DNA of 64,000 bases from Aplidium turbinatum (GCA_918807975.1 OU964929.1:13533197-13597196); one strand, 5' to 3'. Shown: positions 11,389-21,904, counted from the stretch's first letter. Made by a program: numbers and translations. The notes: generated by a model not told the origin, from the sequence alone.

Positions 11389-14300
11389 CAGTGATGGGCA
11401 TTATCGGCGATAAATTTTTATCGTTTATCGTTATCGCTCAATTATTTTTTCAGTTATCGTTTATCGTTATCGCCAAAGGCAATATTTGATTATCGCCGAT
11501 AATTAATTAATCGCCGATAAATTTTATTTCGGATCAACACACAAGTGGAAGGACCATGAAAAGTAATATTTTTACTAGCCACCTAGTTAATGAAACTAAA
11601 ATTAAAACCAGTTCTTCTTCAGTGCCTGAAGTGTGTGTGCACAGGTCGTTGTCAGGGGAGGGGGCACGCCCCCCTGCAGCGACGGCCCTGACAACACAAT
11701 AATTTTTAGAGTTGCAAATTGCAATGCAATGAAATGCATGCAACAAGGCTCTTGTTGTTTTGCTGCAATCGGCAATCGCGAGTGAATTTTACAAAATGTA
11801 AGCGCACAGGCGGTACAGATTCCTTTGAAGCGAAGCGAAAGAAATTGGCAAGTGGTTTGTGAAAGTGTCGCAATACGAGGCCGCTTTTACATCGGAAACA
11901 TGGTCTTTCGCGCCACCTCACGATCAGCTATTTTATTCTTGTGTTTTCTTTTTTCGTTGGAAGTGTTAGTTTTTAGTAATTGTCGTAAAAAAATAAAATC
12001 TCTCTCTTCAAAAGATGAAACTTACTGTTTTAAGCTAATTAAATCTTTAGATGAGTAGATTAACTAAAATTGCAAGGACTGGCCTTGAGACGTGCGGTTA
12101 CGTCACAAACTCAGTTTAAAAGACAAAATTCACATACAATAACAACACAAGATCGGTTATAAACTGTAAGATCGATTTTTTTCTAGCTTGGCGATATAAC
12201 TTTAATCCAAAAATAATAGCCTAACCAAATGCGTAAGTGCCATTTAACTTAAAAAGTTAACCCATTTGTGCCGAAAGTGAAAGCACTTAAAAAAATTTTC
12301 GGAAAATTTAAATATTGCATACTTATGACCTAAAAAACATATCACAATTATTTTTTTCCTAATTGTGTTTGTACTTTTTGAGAAAAAAGCCGTCCTACAT
12401 ATAAAACGCTATAGGCAAATCCGTTATCAAATTTCACAAGTTTCTTGTGCGTAATGCTTAAGCGTTATTACATTTTACTTATCGCTCAAAGTGATAAATG
12501 GGAAATGTCTTGTTCATGTCTTGTCATGTCATTATTGTCATCGAGCATTTTATTGAAATGAAAGTTCAAAAAATATAAAGATGAAAATTAGCAAAGTAAC
12601 ACAACATCACTGAAACAATCGGATCTGGATAATCTGGACAGATCGCTCACTTGCTGCCACCATTTGGTGTCACTGCGCAAGAAACTGACATCTCGCGCTG
12701 CGCTACTCAAGCGCCTGGCAGGCTCTAGCTGGGGGGGGGGGGGGGGCGAGGGCTGACACTTTGCGTATAGCAGCCTTAGCCCTTGTCTACTCTTCAGCAG
12801 AGTACTGTGCACCTGTTTGGTGCCGCAGTGCTCACTGCCATAACATCGACACTGCCATAAACAGCGCCCTGTGCACAGTGACCGGATGCCTGCGTCCCAC
12901 ACCGTTGGACAATCTCCCCATTCTCGCTGGCATCCAACCCGCTGAGCTTCGTCGCGAATAAGCCACTCTGTCCCTCGGTCGACGGGCACTGGAGCCTAAC
13001 CACCTTCTCCACCACAAGATCTCTGCTCTTCCAAACGAGCACCCCCGTCGACTGAAATCAAGACACCCATTCGTGCCAGCCGCTCAACTTCTGATGAACG
13101 AAGCTGATGTACAAGACATTTCTGCGGCTGCTTGGGCGGACCATAAATGGAGTTCTGAATGGAAGTCAACCGCCACCAGATTCTATTCGTTCATCCCCGA
13201 CGCCGACACACGCCCTATCGGTCTAACACTACCAAGACAGGCATGGGTGCGCCTCAACAGTCTCCGTACGGGCGTCGGGCTTTTCCGCTCAACCATGCAC
13301 CAATGGGGAATGGCCTCTTCCTCCTCCTGTGAATGTGGTGCCGAGGAACAGACCGCAGACCACATCATCAATGACTGCTCCATCTTCAAGCCACCTAACA
13401 GAGTGGAAGGTCTGCGTGTCATGGATGATGAAACCAAGGACTTATGGCTGCTCTCTAATAGCCTTCCAGTGTTGTCCGGGAACATCGTGAATCTGGGGTG
13501 GTAAAAGGATAGACCCTCGGCCCCAGACGCTCACACGACGACGACGACTGAAACAAGTCATTGCGGAATATGATATTGCTTGAAGCATTTGACATGCAGA
13601 CCGACATCACATTTTTTGCATCTTGTAGTAGTTTTTGCATGACAATAGGCGCATCGAGTTGCGTGGTAAAATTATGCTAAATACAGTATAACCTTTCTCA
13701 TTTACCTATGCGACATAGCCTACCTCAATCAAATATTTTTATTCCCACAAATACAGTGCCTATATTGTAATATTCTTATCTCAACAACTCACCGTTCTGC
13801 CAACAACAAAAATTATCTGAAATTATCGGTAAATTACGATAATTATGTTTTTGTTCTTAAACAAACACGACTAATTTGACAAGCTTGATGGATTTCACAG
13901 TATGCACATTTTTACTACCAATAACGCTTAAGATTACTGATAACTTTTCAAGCATTTTGCGTTTTTTGGAATTTTTTCAATTATTGCTGACTTTGCTGTA
14001 AACAGCCCTGCAGAAAGCAAAATACAAAGTTTGGAATTTTTTATGGTATTTTCATTTGATTTAATTATTTTGCCTACTGCACGTAAGCGGCAGTGTAACT
14101 CAATTGATAAAAGCATCCAACTGGTACCTGAAGGTATAATTATAAGCACGGCGGTTACCTCAGTGGTTTGATTCTGGATCAAGAGGTTGAAGATTTGTTA
14201 CTTACTGCCGCTGTTGCGATTCTATTTATGCATAACTTACAAAAAGTTTTGTCCCTTTACACTACAGTATATTATGTTCGATTTTTCGTCATGTTGATGA

Positions 14301-14507
14301 AAACAGTTCGTGCTGCATGGGATGGGGCAGCGCTAATCAAGAAAAAAAAAATTATCGTTATCGGACATTATCGGCGATAATTTATCGTTTATCGTTATCG
14401 CTTAACTTTTTTTTGATTTATCGTTTATCGTTATCGCTTTAGGCATTTTTCGTTTATCGATTATCGTTATCGCTTAACTGAAAAATGAGTTATCGCGCCC
14501 AACACTG
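11389..14507. mobile_element. hAT-like element inserted in the LINE
   Basis: The ends read CAGTGATGGGC and GCCCAACACTG, imperfect terminal inverted repeats of hAT type. A perfect 8-base target duplication CTTCTACC flanks them (11381-11388, 14508-14515), and the LINE reading continues across the site (..ERCLDFY / FYQTLYNDQ..). Sub-terminal arrays of the TTATCGTTATCG motif occupy about 11400-11530 and 14345-14485. No hAT transposase was recognised; the interior holds a LINE fragment (12619-13546) and non-coding sequence. Confidence 0.9.
12619..13546 (+). mobile_element. 5'-truncated CR1/Jockey-type LINE fragment (third nesting level)
   Basis: This encodes the C-terminal part of another non-LTR reverse transcriptase. 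Recognisable pieces are LVSLRKKLTSRAALLKRLAG, LALVYSSAEYCAPVWCRSAH, CLRPTPLDNLPILAGIQPAE, then SRHPFVPAAQLL, WVRLNSLRTGVGLF and the zinc-like CECGAEEQTADHIINDC (13073-13504). It ends in an ACGACGACG tail. The 10-base duplication ACTGAAACAA lies on both sides (12609-12618, 13547-13556). A stop at about 12959 and a G run at 12731-12746 interrupt the frame. It sits inside the hAT element, which sits inside the RTE LINE. Confidence 0.85.
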
Positions 14508-14796
14508 CTTCTACCAAACATTATACAATGATCAAACACAAAACATTGTCACAAAATATCCAGTCGAACAAATTCCTCCAAGTCTGAAAAGCAAATTAGA
14601 AAAAGCAGTCAAACAGATGAATAATGGTAATGCACCAGAAGACTACATAGTAATAGAGATGAAGCAGCAAGGGGTGATATTTTTCTTGAAAAGTTATGTA
14701 ACTTATTTAATATAGTGATCAAAACAGAAAACGTACCAGAACAGTGGAAGAATGCCATAATTACTCTTCTCTTTAAAAAAGGGAACATTGATTGCT

Positions 14797-15095
14797 TGAA
14801 TCTTTATTCTCGGACTGGGAAAGCTTCTTGCAGAGCTTAATCCTGGCAGTTTCGCATACTTGTAGAGGCTTCGGATCACTGACGCAGGCCCGGTCACCGA
14901 GATTGACAGAGTGAAGTTTCCGATTGTTGAAGTCTTGTTGCCGGGGAACTATTCCATCCATTAGATGCCGCTGAATGGAGAGCAGTCCTTAACGTGCGTT
15001 GCTCAAGCGCACACCCCGAGAATCGAACCAGCGCCGCTTGATCTTGAAGTTTCTTCGTTCCAGAAGTGACGCGCTAACCAATTGAGCTATCAAAA
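14797..15095 (-). mobile_element. tRNA-derived SINE in the LINE
   Basis: On the minus strand the right end starts with a tRNA-like head: GATAGCTCAATTGGTTAGCG (A box) and GGTTCGATTCTCG (B box) about 40 bases later. A tRNA-unrelated body follows toward 14797 and ends near AATAAAGATTC. The LINE coding is interrupted here and resumes near 15100. This is a tRNA-headed SINE; I do not know the family. Confidence 0.75.
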
Positions 15096-16428
15096 ATACC
15101 TTCCAATATTGCTCCATTAGCCTACTCTTACATATTTACAAACTATCCATGAAACCTATCAAGAAACAGAATAAGCAGCGGTCTAAATGAATACCAGCCC
15201 TACGAACAAGCAGCTTAGAGAAGGATTCTCTTGCATTGATTACCTGTATGCAGTTGGACAGATATTAGAGAAGATAAATGAATACCAGCAACCCATATTT
15301 ATGGTATTTGTTGACTATGAAAAGGCCTTTGATTCCATTAAGCACTCGTCTATTTTTGATGCAATTCAAACTCACGGTATATCAGATAAAATAGTAAACA
15401 TTATCAAAAACACATACACAAATGGCACTGCACAAATCAGAACAGAGAAGTTAAGTGACAAAATAAAGATTCAGAAAGGAGTAGGCTACGCCAAGGTGAC
15501 ACTCTTTCACCTGTCATGTTTACAGCTGCAGTTGAAGAAATATTTTAAGAGGCTGAAATCTGAGACTGGACTTGTCATTAATGGACAACTGCTGAGCAAT
15601 CTCAGATTTGTAGATGTAATCATTTTTCTTGTATAGTCAGAACGCACTTTGCAACATTTGCTTGAGGAACTGAACCAGGAAGGGAAACGAGATGGAATGC
15701 AGATGAGCAAGAAAAAGACAAAAATAATCCGTAACGAGACAGCAAGGAAACAACCAAGAATGGATATTTTGATATAGGCCTATGGAGAAAATATAGAGGA
15801 TTTATATCAATACAAATACCTTGGCAATGAATAACACCAGGAAACAATGAAACGCCAGGAAACCGACATTGAAATTGAGATTGTCCAAAGGATAACATTA
15901 GATTGAAAAATATTTGGTCAATATAGCACTTTTTTAAAGAGTAAGAACATTCCAATTAGCTTAAAACGAAAAATCATGGACAAAGTAATATTACCAACAT
16001 TAACATAATATGGAGCAGAAACCTGATCACTCACAAAACAGCAAACAAGAAAAATGGCAGCTGCGCAAAGAAACATGGAAAGAATAATAAGCTTACTAAG
16101 CATAAATAGAAAAGACAAAATTAGAAATGAAGTTATCAGAAACAAAACACATATCAAAGATGTCATTGAAACAGTAACAAATATGAAGTGGCAATGGGCG
16201 GGACATGTAGCAAGAATGACAGACAAAAGATGGGCCAAAATAACCACAGAATGGATACCAAGATAAGCAAAAAGAACCAGAAAGAAACCGAAAATAAGAT
16301 GGTGGGATGACAATGAGGAAATATTAGCATCACCTGCATGAGAACAGTGAAAGACAGAATTTGTGTAGACATATGTGGAGGCCATCTACCAGCAGTGGCA
16401 TGACTGGCGGATGATGATGATTCAAAAT

Positions 16429-16735
16429 GGCACATTTGCGATGCCAACATTTTTAATTGTTCTGACTCCAAAGGATGTAAATAAAAAATGGTGAAATCAG
16501 GGAAGTGGAAACTAATCGACTGATAAGAAACGTTAGTCTGTTTTTATTTTAACTACCATTGTTTGATCCTTTTTTATCAATACCATTTTCTAACTAAGAA
16601 GTTCTTCTTCCAATATGATTCGCCGGCACAGAATATTGATTTAAAGTCTAGCTTGAATCCCTAGGGTTTAGAATAGATTCAACCACAAAAAATCACACAG
16701 TTTTATCCGTGGTGATCCACGTGCTGGGGTCTTGT
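16429..16735. other. Non-coding stretch
   Basis: Sequence between the end of the RTE LINE and the 3' end of the first protamine-like gene. Nothing recognised. Confidence 0.4.
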
Positions 16736-16741
16736 TTTATT
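16736..16741 (-). terminator. Polyadenylation signal AATAAA
   Basis: AATAAA on the minus strand lies 86 bases downstream of the stop codon of the protamine-like gene at 16827, suggesting a polyadenylated mRNA rather than a replication-type histone mRNA. I saw no histone 3' stem-loop. Confidence 0.5.
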
Positions 16742-16826
16742 TCCTATTAGTTTTAAGCTGAAATCTTGTCCTGTGGAGAAATCCTGTTTTGTGATTTGAA
16801 GTTGAAGTTTTGTTGATTAATCTGGT

Positions 16827-17549
16827 TTAGCGTTGCCCGTTCGGTTTATATCTACATATCGACTTTTGTTTTCGTTTTGGTCTTTGACGTTTCTTCGGAT
16901 ATCTGCAGATATCCTTCCGTTGTCGTTGTTTTGGTCGCGGCCGTGCTCGTCGTCGTCGTGGTCGGGGTCGTCGTCGCCGTCGTCGTGGTCGTGGTCGTGG
17001 TCGTCGTCGTTTTCGTCGACGACGTGCACGACGTGTACGACGTCGTGGGTAGCGACAAATATCTTTTCTCTTTGTTCGTCGCTTCTTCTTTTTTCGTCTC
17101 CTCCGGACTTTACGAGTTCTTCTCCTTCTTTGTGGTCTTCTTCTTCTTCTTCTTTTTCTCGTTCTTTTCTTTCCTCGTTTGCTTCGTTTTTTCGGATATT
17201 TGCAAAAGTCGTCGTCTTCACCGTCGACGACTCTTCGCCTTCCTCCGAGCGCCTTGCCTCGCTTCGTAAGTCTGAAGAGACCTTTATATGTTCTAAAAAG
17301 TAAGCCACCCTTCAGCATCCATCGTATGGCTCGAGCAGTTACTTTTCTAGCCCTTGTTCTTTTCACACAGTTGTTTATGATAACATATTTTATAATTAAT
17401 TTTCGAGATGACCCTCCCTTGGAGCCGAGAGCAAGGATTGCTCTCTTCACCATCAACTGATAGCTGGCATGTCTTCCGCTACCCCTTCTCCCAGATGGAC
17501 CAGGAGCTTCGTCATCTCTATTTTTCTTCTTTTTACTTTTTTCTGGCAT
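16827..17549 (-). CDS. Protamine-like protein: H1 winged helix with Arg-rich tail and CRYP repeats
   Basis: The 240-residue protein starts at the ATG at 17549 (MPEKSKKKK). Residues about 27-103 form a linker-histone winged helix (SYQLMVKRAILAL, SKGGSSRKLIIKYV, ATARAIRWMLKGG, KGLFRLTKRGKA). A short acidic patch (GEDDD) follows, then a tail of almost only Arg, Lys and Pro. Four related cysteine motifs interrupt the tail: FCKYPKKR (115-122), ICRYPRRR (164-171), ICRYPKKR (214-221) and ICRYKPNG (231-238); the first three are about 50 residues apart. Such proteins replace or supplement histones in sperm chromatin in several invertebrates; the role here is inferred. Many tail arginines use CGA codons in (CGA)n-like runs. 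A TATA-like box and shared upstream motif precede it. The paralogue at 17929-18423 lies 380 bases upstream. Confidence 0.85.
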   Translation of the reverse strand: MPEKSKKKKNRDDEAPGPSGRRGSGRHASYQLMVKRAILALGSKGGSSRKLIIKYVIINNCVKRTRARKVTARAIRWMLKGGLLFRTYKGLFRLTKRGKALGGRRRVVDGEDDDFCKYPKKRSKRGKKRTRKRRRRRRPQRRRRTRKVRRRRKKKKRRTKRKDICRYPRRRTRRARRRRKRRRPRPRPRRRRRRPRPRRRRARPRPKQRQRKDICRYPKKRQRPKRKQKSICRYKPNGQR

Positions 17550-17612
17550 CCTAGGTTGCTCCTTGTTCTTTAAAAAAGTTAGACATCTTTTTAGCAAACT
17601 GGAAAGCGTAAC

Positions 17613-17654
17613 TATATATCTCAGAAATTCAAACCTAAACGAAACGATATGTTT
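17613..17654 (-). promoter_or_regulatory. Promoter module of the first protamine-like gene
   Basis: On the minus strand AAACATATCGTTTCG (17640-17654) is followed after exactly 20 bases by ATATATA (17613-17619), 64 bases before the start codon. The paralogous gene has the same 15-base motif and the same 20-base spacing to its own ATATAA. A CRE-like TGACGTCA also lies just upstream (about 17665-17672). Confidence 0.65.
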
Positions 17655-17928
17655 GTTTCTGCTGTGACGTCACAATTAGTACGTCCGGAAAAAAAAATAA
17701 GTGTTTTTAAAATATCAATCTCCTTTTTGAAATATTTGTTAACTTAAATGACAAAAATACGCTTGTTGTTTCATCCGTAATTCTTAAATTGCCAGCAATT
17801 GTTTTAATTTCGATACGCTACCGTCGCGTCGTTTTTTTTTGCGATCTAGCAAGTGAATTTGTATTAGCGAAGTTTCTCAGCTAAATTTTAATATTTTTTT
17901 TGTAGTGTGATGATTTAAAAACAATGCA

Positions 17929-18423
17929 CTAGCTACTGCGTCGTCTTCTTTTTGCTCCTCTGCGTCTTCGACGGCGCCTTGTTGTTCTGCGCTTTCGGCC
18001 TGTTCTGCGCCGCCTGCGCCCCTTTCTTCGTTTGCCTCCCTTTCTCCTCCTTCTGACTTTTGGGCCCCTTCTACGTTTTCGTCTTCTTCGTCCGGCTTGT
18101 CGTCGTTTTTGTCTTATGCCCTTTCCTCGTGGGGTAAGTTTGTATCGTCCTCCGCAACATTTTGAAATAAACCCAGTACGTGACATCCGCTGGAGTGCCC
18201 GAGCAGTGGCACGGACGCAGTTGGTCTTTTTCACGGTGTAGTTGTTGCAGATGAATTTGACCATGGCTCTTCTCGATGATCCACCTTTCGATTTGAGATC
18301 CATGATGGCTTTCTTCACCATGGAGTTGTAGGAGGGATGCTTTTCATGCCTTCCCGATGGCTCGGGAACTGCCACGCTCTCCTCCGAAGTCGCCGGGGTC
18401 ATTTCTTCTTCTGTGTCAGCCAT
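17929..18423 (-). CDS. Protamine-like protein: H1 winged helix with Arg-rich tail
   Basis: The 164-residue protein starts MADTEEEMTP at 18423. After an acidic N-terminus and a PSGR motif shared with the neighbouring gene, residues about 28-103 form a linker-histone winged helix (SYNSMVKKAIMDLKSKGGSS, RATARALQRM, GGRYKLTPRGKG). Residues 104-164 are almost only Arg and Lys with some Gly and Thr, ending RRRRSS, where C-terminal serines could be phosphorylated. Sperm linker-histone-derived proteins of this design compact DNA in tunicates and molluscs; the male germline role is inferred. It lacks the CRYP repeats of its neighbour and uses a mixture of Arg codons (CGC, CGA, AGA, AGG), so the tails evolved differently although the globular domains are clearly paralogous. 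No introns are visible. Confidence 0.85.
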   Translation of the reverse strand: MADTEEEMTPATSEESVAVPEPSGRHEKHPSYNSMVKKAIMDLKSKGGSSRRAMVKFICNNYTVKKTNCVRATARALQRMSRTGFISKCCGGRYKLTPRGKGIRQKRRQAGRRRRKRRRGPKVRRRRKGGKRRKGRRRRRTGRKRRTTRRRRRRRGAKRRRRSS

Positions 18424-18477
18424 ACTGTTTTACAATACTCTTTTTAACCATCACCTAGATGTATTGGCTTGTCCACG

Positions 18478-18518
18478 TTATATCGTTTTAAAACATACGT
18501 AGGCGAAACGATATGTTT
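18478..18518 (-). promoter_or_regulatory. Promoter module of the second protamine-like gene
   Basis: On the minus strand AAACATATCGTTTCG (18504-18518) is followed after 20 bases by ATATAA (18478-18483), 55 bases before the start codon. Motif and spacing are identical to those in front of the paralogous gene, while the intervening 20 bases differ, which points to selection or shared regulation. Confidence 0.65.
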
Positions 18519-19311
18519 ATTAGTCATCAATATCACAATGCTTTTGCTCATATGTCATAAAAGAAAAAATCGGACAAACTCCGAAATTTTGTGTCAATGA
18601 AACCATTTTCAGTATTTTCACATGTAGTAAGGCAATTTCGTATGTTGTGTTACCAATTTGTCAACAAACCGCCTTCGCATATCATATCTACATTGCCGAA
18701 ATATTTTTCAATACGTCATTATAAATAAAAACTCCATTTTTATGTTGTTTTTATAATAGTGCCTTTATGACGTCACAATCCAATACTTGGAAAAATTTCG
18801 TTTGATAAAAAAAAGTTAGCTTTGCAATAATATAAATTTTTAAGTTTGATCTCCGCTGCATTATTTTTCTGCCTGCAGTTAATAATGCTTTTTAGGTATT
18901 TTGTTTCAAAATACAAAAAGGAGTTGTTAAGTCATGTAATTTTCATTTTGTGTGGAGGCACATGTGTTTGTAAGGTTGCTGACTTTTTTATTTTCACTTG
19001 GTCTCAACAGATAGCGATTTTTTTTTCCAATTTATGCCTGGTGGTTCGAGGCTCGGATTAAGTAGACAATAAGACAAGAAAGCCATCGCCTTAAGTAGAT
19101 CTCTCCAGTCACCACCTCATAGTTCCGTCGAATCAAATCTTAGGAGGAAAAATAAATGGTTGAGCTTAAAGAGTCAGCGATTTAGGTTAGATTACATGAC
19201 CCACAGACTAGTTTAACAAATTATGCCTGGTTTTGGTCACCTTTTAATTATTTTTGAGCCGCAAAAGCCTTTTAAATCACCCACAGTTTCTATATTATTT
19301 GAAAGACATCA
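18519..19311. other. Non-coding stretch
   Basis: AT-rich sequence upstream of the protamine-like genes. No exon recognised; short open frames here look random. Confidence 0.4.
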
Positions 19312-19319
19312 AATTAGGG

Positions 19320-19785
19320 CAGTGGCGTAGCCAAGGGGGGGGGGGGGTTGTAACCCCCAAAAGTAGCCAAGGGGGGGGGGGGGTTTGGGGGTTACAACCC
19401 CTCCTTTTGGCACGCGTGTGACGTCACGATATTGAGAATGATGCTTTCAGTCTAAAAAAACTGCTTAATTTTAAACAAAATTGCATTAAAAGAGCAAGTT
19501 TTGCCAATTACTAAACATCTCAGCCAGGAATTAGCAACAAGAAAACATAGAGACTTAGCTTTATTTCTGAAAAATGCCGAAGAAAACATGCTCTTATCCT
19601 TTTGCTATGCCACCAGACACCACCACTTTACAGGAATATTCGTAACTACATTTTTGCTGAAAATGCTCTCAGAATGCACCAAATTCAAAGTAATTTTTCA
19701 AAATTTTCTGGGGGATGCCCCCCAGACCCCCCGCCGTTGGGTCGTCAAAACCCCCCCTCTTTCAAAATTCCTGGCTACGCTACTG
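19320..19785. mobile_element. hAT-like non-autonomous DNA transposon
   Basis: The ends CAGTGGCGTAGCC and GGCTACGCTACTG form near-perfect inverted repeats, flanked by a perfect 8-base duplication AATTAGGG (19312-19319, 19786-19793). Long G runs follow the left end and C runs precede the right end. An internal inverted GGGGGTTGTAACCCCC-like block lies at 19345-19400. No transposase is encoded. Confidence 0.85.
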
Positions 19786-19793
19786 AATTAGGG

Positions 19794-21739
19794 CGATTTT
19801 TGCAGTAGCTGAGTTTAGAAACAAAGCCGCACTGTTTCCTACCCTCAAATGTAAAGAAATTGTCGTCTCCATTGATGTTAAGTTGGAGGCTATCTAGAAA
19901 TGTCTTTTCTACTACAAAATAATAAAAATGTGGAAATAATAATCAACAATTAGTTGACGCTTGAACCAATGTAAGCCTATCGCACTACACTTTTCCCGGC
20001 TCGATATCCACTTTTTTACGTTGCTGTCACGAAAGGCGAGTTTTAGCAATTCTTGCGCTGGTATTCTGTGATATGCTCATTTTCGGTTTTCTTCTCGTTT
20101 CTTGCAGATGTTTGATTCTTTATCTCATGAAGATTCGCGATACGCCTTGATCTCTCTGTGGCTAATCAGATGATGAGCTATTTTGGGTGTTACTTACACT
20201 CGATAAAACTTTTTTTAACCAACAGTAAATCCACTTAGTATTAACCACTGAACATTAAGGAAAGCTAGTGATTTTGCAAAACGAACAATCGTGTTTGTAC
20301 ACGCTTGACCATGGCCATATAGGCTAGCCGCTAGCCTATTTTCTACAAGAGGAAAATTAATATGCCGACAATGCCTACTGCATTGTCGAATCTAGAAAAA
20401 AAATGAGTATGCCTATGACTATTTCTGACTAACAAAACCAGTAAGTCTATGCTATTTAGTTTGAGTTTTCAAAAAAATAATATCATCCTCATTTTCTTGC
20501 AAAGTGTCTTTAACGGTTGGTAGAATGGAACTTGTCCAACATTAAACGCTTCTGAAACGAAGATATTGGTAGCCAGTAGTGTTCACAGAGATGGTTCAGG
20601 AATCAGGATAAAGTTTTGGACTCGAGATATTTTTATTGGCTCAGAATCGTTTTTTTTTGCGGGGTTGAGCTTGTCATGAACAAACTAAAAAGTCTGCATA
20701 AAAATCTCACTGAAGTTACCAAAACCAGATTAAATTTGTCTAATTTTTCTGGATGGTAAACCCCTCAAACCCCTTTCAAGCTTTTTTAATATTAACTTTT
20801 GTATTGTCTATTTATCTTACAAATTTTGCTTTGTTAAAACTCTGATCTTTAGGCCCACCAAATGATAATCGACAAAACAAAACTCCATTAATGTCAGCTA
20901 TTGGATATGGACTATGGAGCCTTGGCTGCAGATTTCTTTTTAAATGGCTGAAAAACATCAGACTAAAATAATTCGGCTCCCACAGCCGTGCCCCCCGGCT
21001 GGGGGGTACGGGGGCAATTAATACGGCCCAGGCCCCTAAACCCCGTTACATCTTTAATCATGTAAACTAACTTTATGTAAAGGTTATGTTTCATTGCAGC
21101 ACTAATCAGAACACCTTTCCATGCAGTAACAATCGACTTGATTCGAATTTCCTGTCAGCTCTCGTCGGTCACGGTTATCTGCTTGGCGGTTTCGTTTCCA
21201 CAACGTCAAGTGACAACAAACTTGCGTTTAATTAATAATTTAAAATTGTATTCTACGGTTTGGTCGTTTCGTCACCATAGTAACTACAGAGGAACGAAAA
21301 AAGTATCAATTTCATTACAGAAGAAAATAAAACAACAAAAGTAAATGGGACAATAAAGGGAGATCATCGTAAGCTTGATCTCATGTAAAGCGATCATATT
21401 CATGCAGGAAAGCGCATACGATAAATTTCAAAGCAAGAAAAAGCAACACCCACTTGCACGAGTTCACGTGGCCTTTCCTCGCCAATTTAGCGTCATCCTA
21501 CACTTTATACAAATGACGAAAACCTCCACAGAAACAAGGTTCAGATTGAAAATCGTGACAAACTTGTATAGGAAAGATGGTTTCTGTTCCGACACGTCAC
21601 AAACGAAATCTACTTCTTGCATCACTCGATAGTTATGTAAAGTATACAGTAAAATAACGTTAGCTGTACAACCGAATTATACCATTGATAGAAAGTTGTC
21701 CTAGTTTGAAGGTGAAATCAAAAGAACTTTCAATGGACC
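19794..21739. other. Non-coding stretch with repeat debris
   Basis: No convincing exon. A GC-rich block at about 20965-21050 (GTGCCCCCCGGCTGGGGGG) looks like the remains of a DNA element. The rest is AT-rich. Confidence 0.4.
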
Positions 21740-21904
21740 ACAGTGGCGTAGCTGGAGGAGGGGGGGGGTGGAGCTAGGAGGAGCAGTGTCAGGAATTGTT
21801 TAGAAAATTCAAAAACTCTGATAAAGGATCACGGTTTATGTCACACAAATTATCATCAGAAGCGCCACATTGTCTCCGGGCGCTAAAAGCCACAACTACG
21901 CCAC
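21740..21904. mobile_element. Small element with CAGTGGCGTAGC ends
   Basis: The left end CAGTGGCGTAGCTGG matches the end of the hAT-like element at 19320, and an inverted ACTACGCCACT lies at about 21894-21904. A G run follows the left end as in the sister copy. No clear target duplication is visible, so the right boundary is approximate. Confidence 0.5.

Larger units (their letters stand above)
8619..16420 (+). mobile_element. Decayed RTE-type LINE with nested insertions
   Basis: Scattered but collinear pieces encode an RTE/BovB-like (CFDP2-type) endonuclease-reverse transcriptase. The endonuclease start reads TYNVKRLKDENRL and IIGLAETKRKGE (8722-9174). The endonuclease end is IDYTLTNKRD..NIGSDHRMV (about 9555-9690). 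A linker (10970-11170) follows. The RT core has FVDYEKAFDSI (15187-15636), then the C-terminal QQTRKMAAAQRNMERI and WAGHVARMTDKRWAK (16040-16265), and a (GAT)n tail. The RT active-site box reads FVDV instead of the usual FADD, and several stops and shifts interrupt it, so it is dead. TTCAAAAT at 8611-8618 and 16421-16428 may be its target duplication. Insertions: an unknown piece at about 9287-9475, a foldback at about 10283-10908, a hAT element at 11389-14507 and a SINE at about 14797-15095. Confidence 0.85.

Noticed and set aside
12588-12989. 133-codon minus-strand open frame
   Set aside because: It is antisense to a LINE reverse-transcriptase fragment and includes the G run.
16742-16826. 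Histone mRNA 3' stem-loop after the protamine-like gene
   Set aside because: No matching stem-loop was seen; an AATAAA signal is present instead.
16833-17303. Open frames on the plus strand and other minus frames opposite the first protamine-like gene (poly-Ser, poly-Val or poly-Asp products)
   Set aside because: They are shadows of the arginine-rich (CGA)n coding sequence; composition is extreme and no domain is present.
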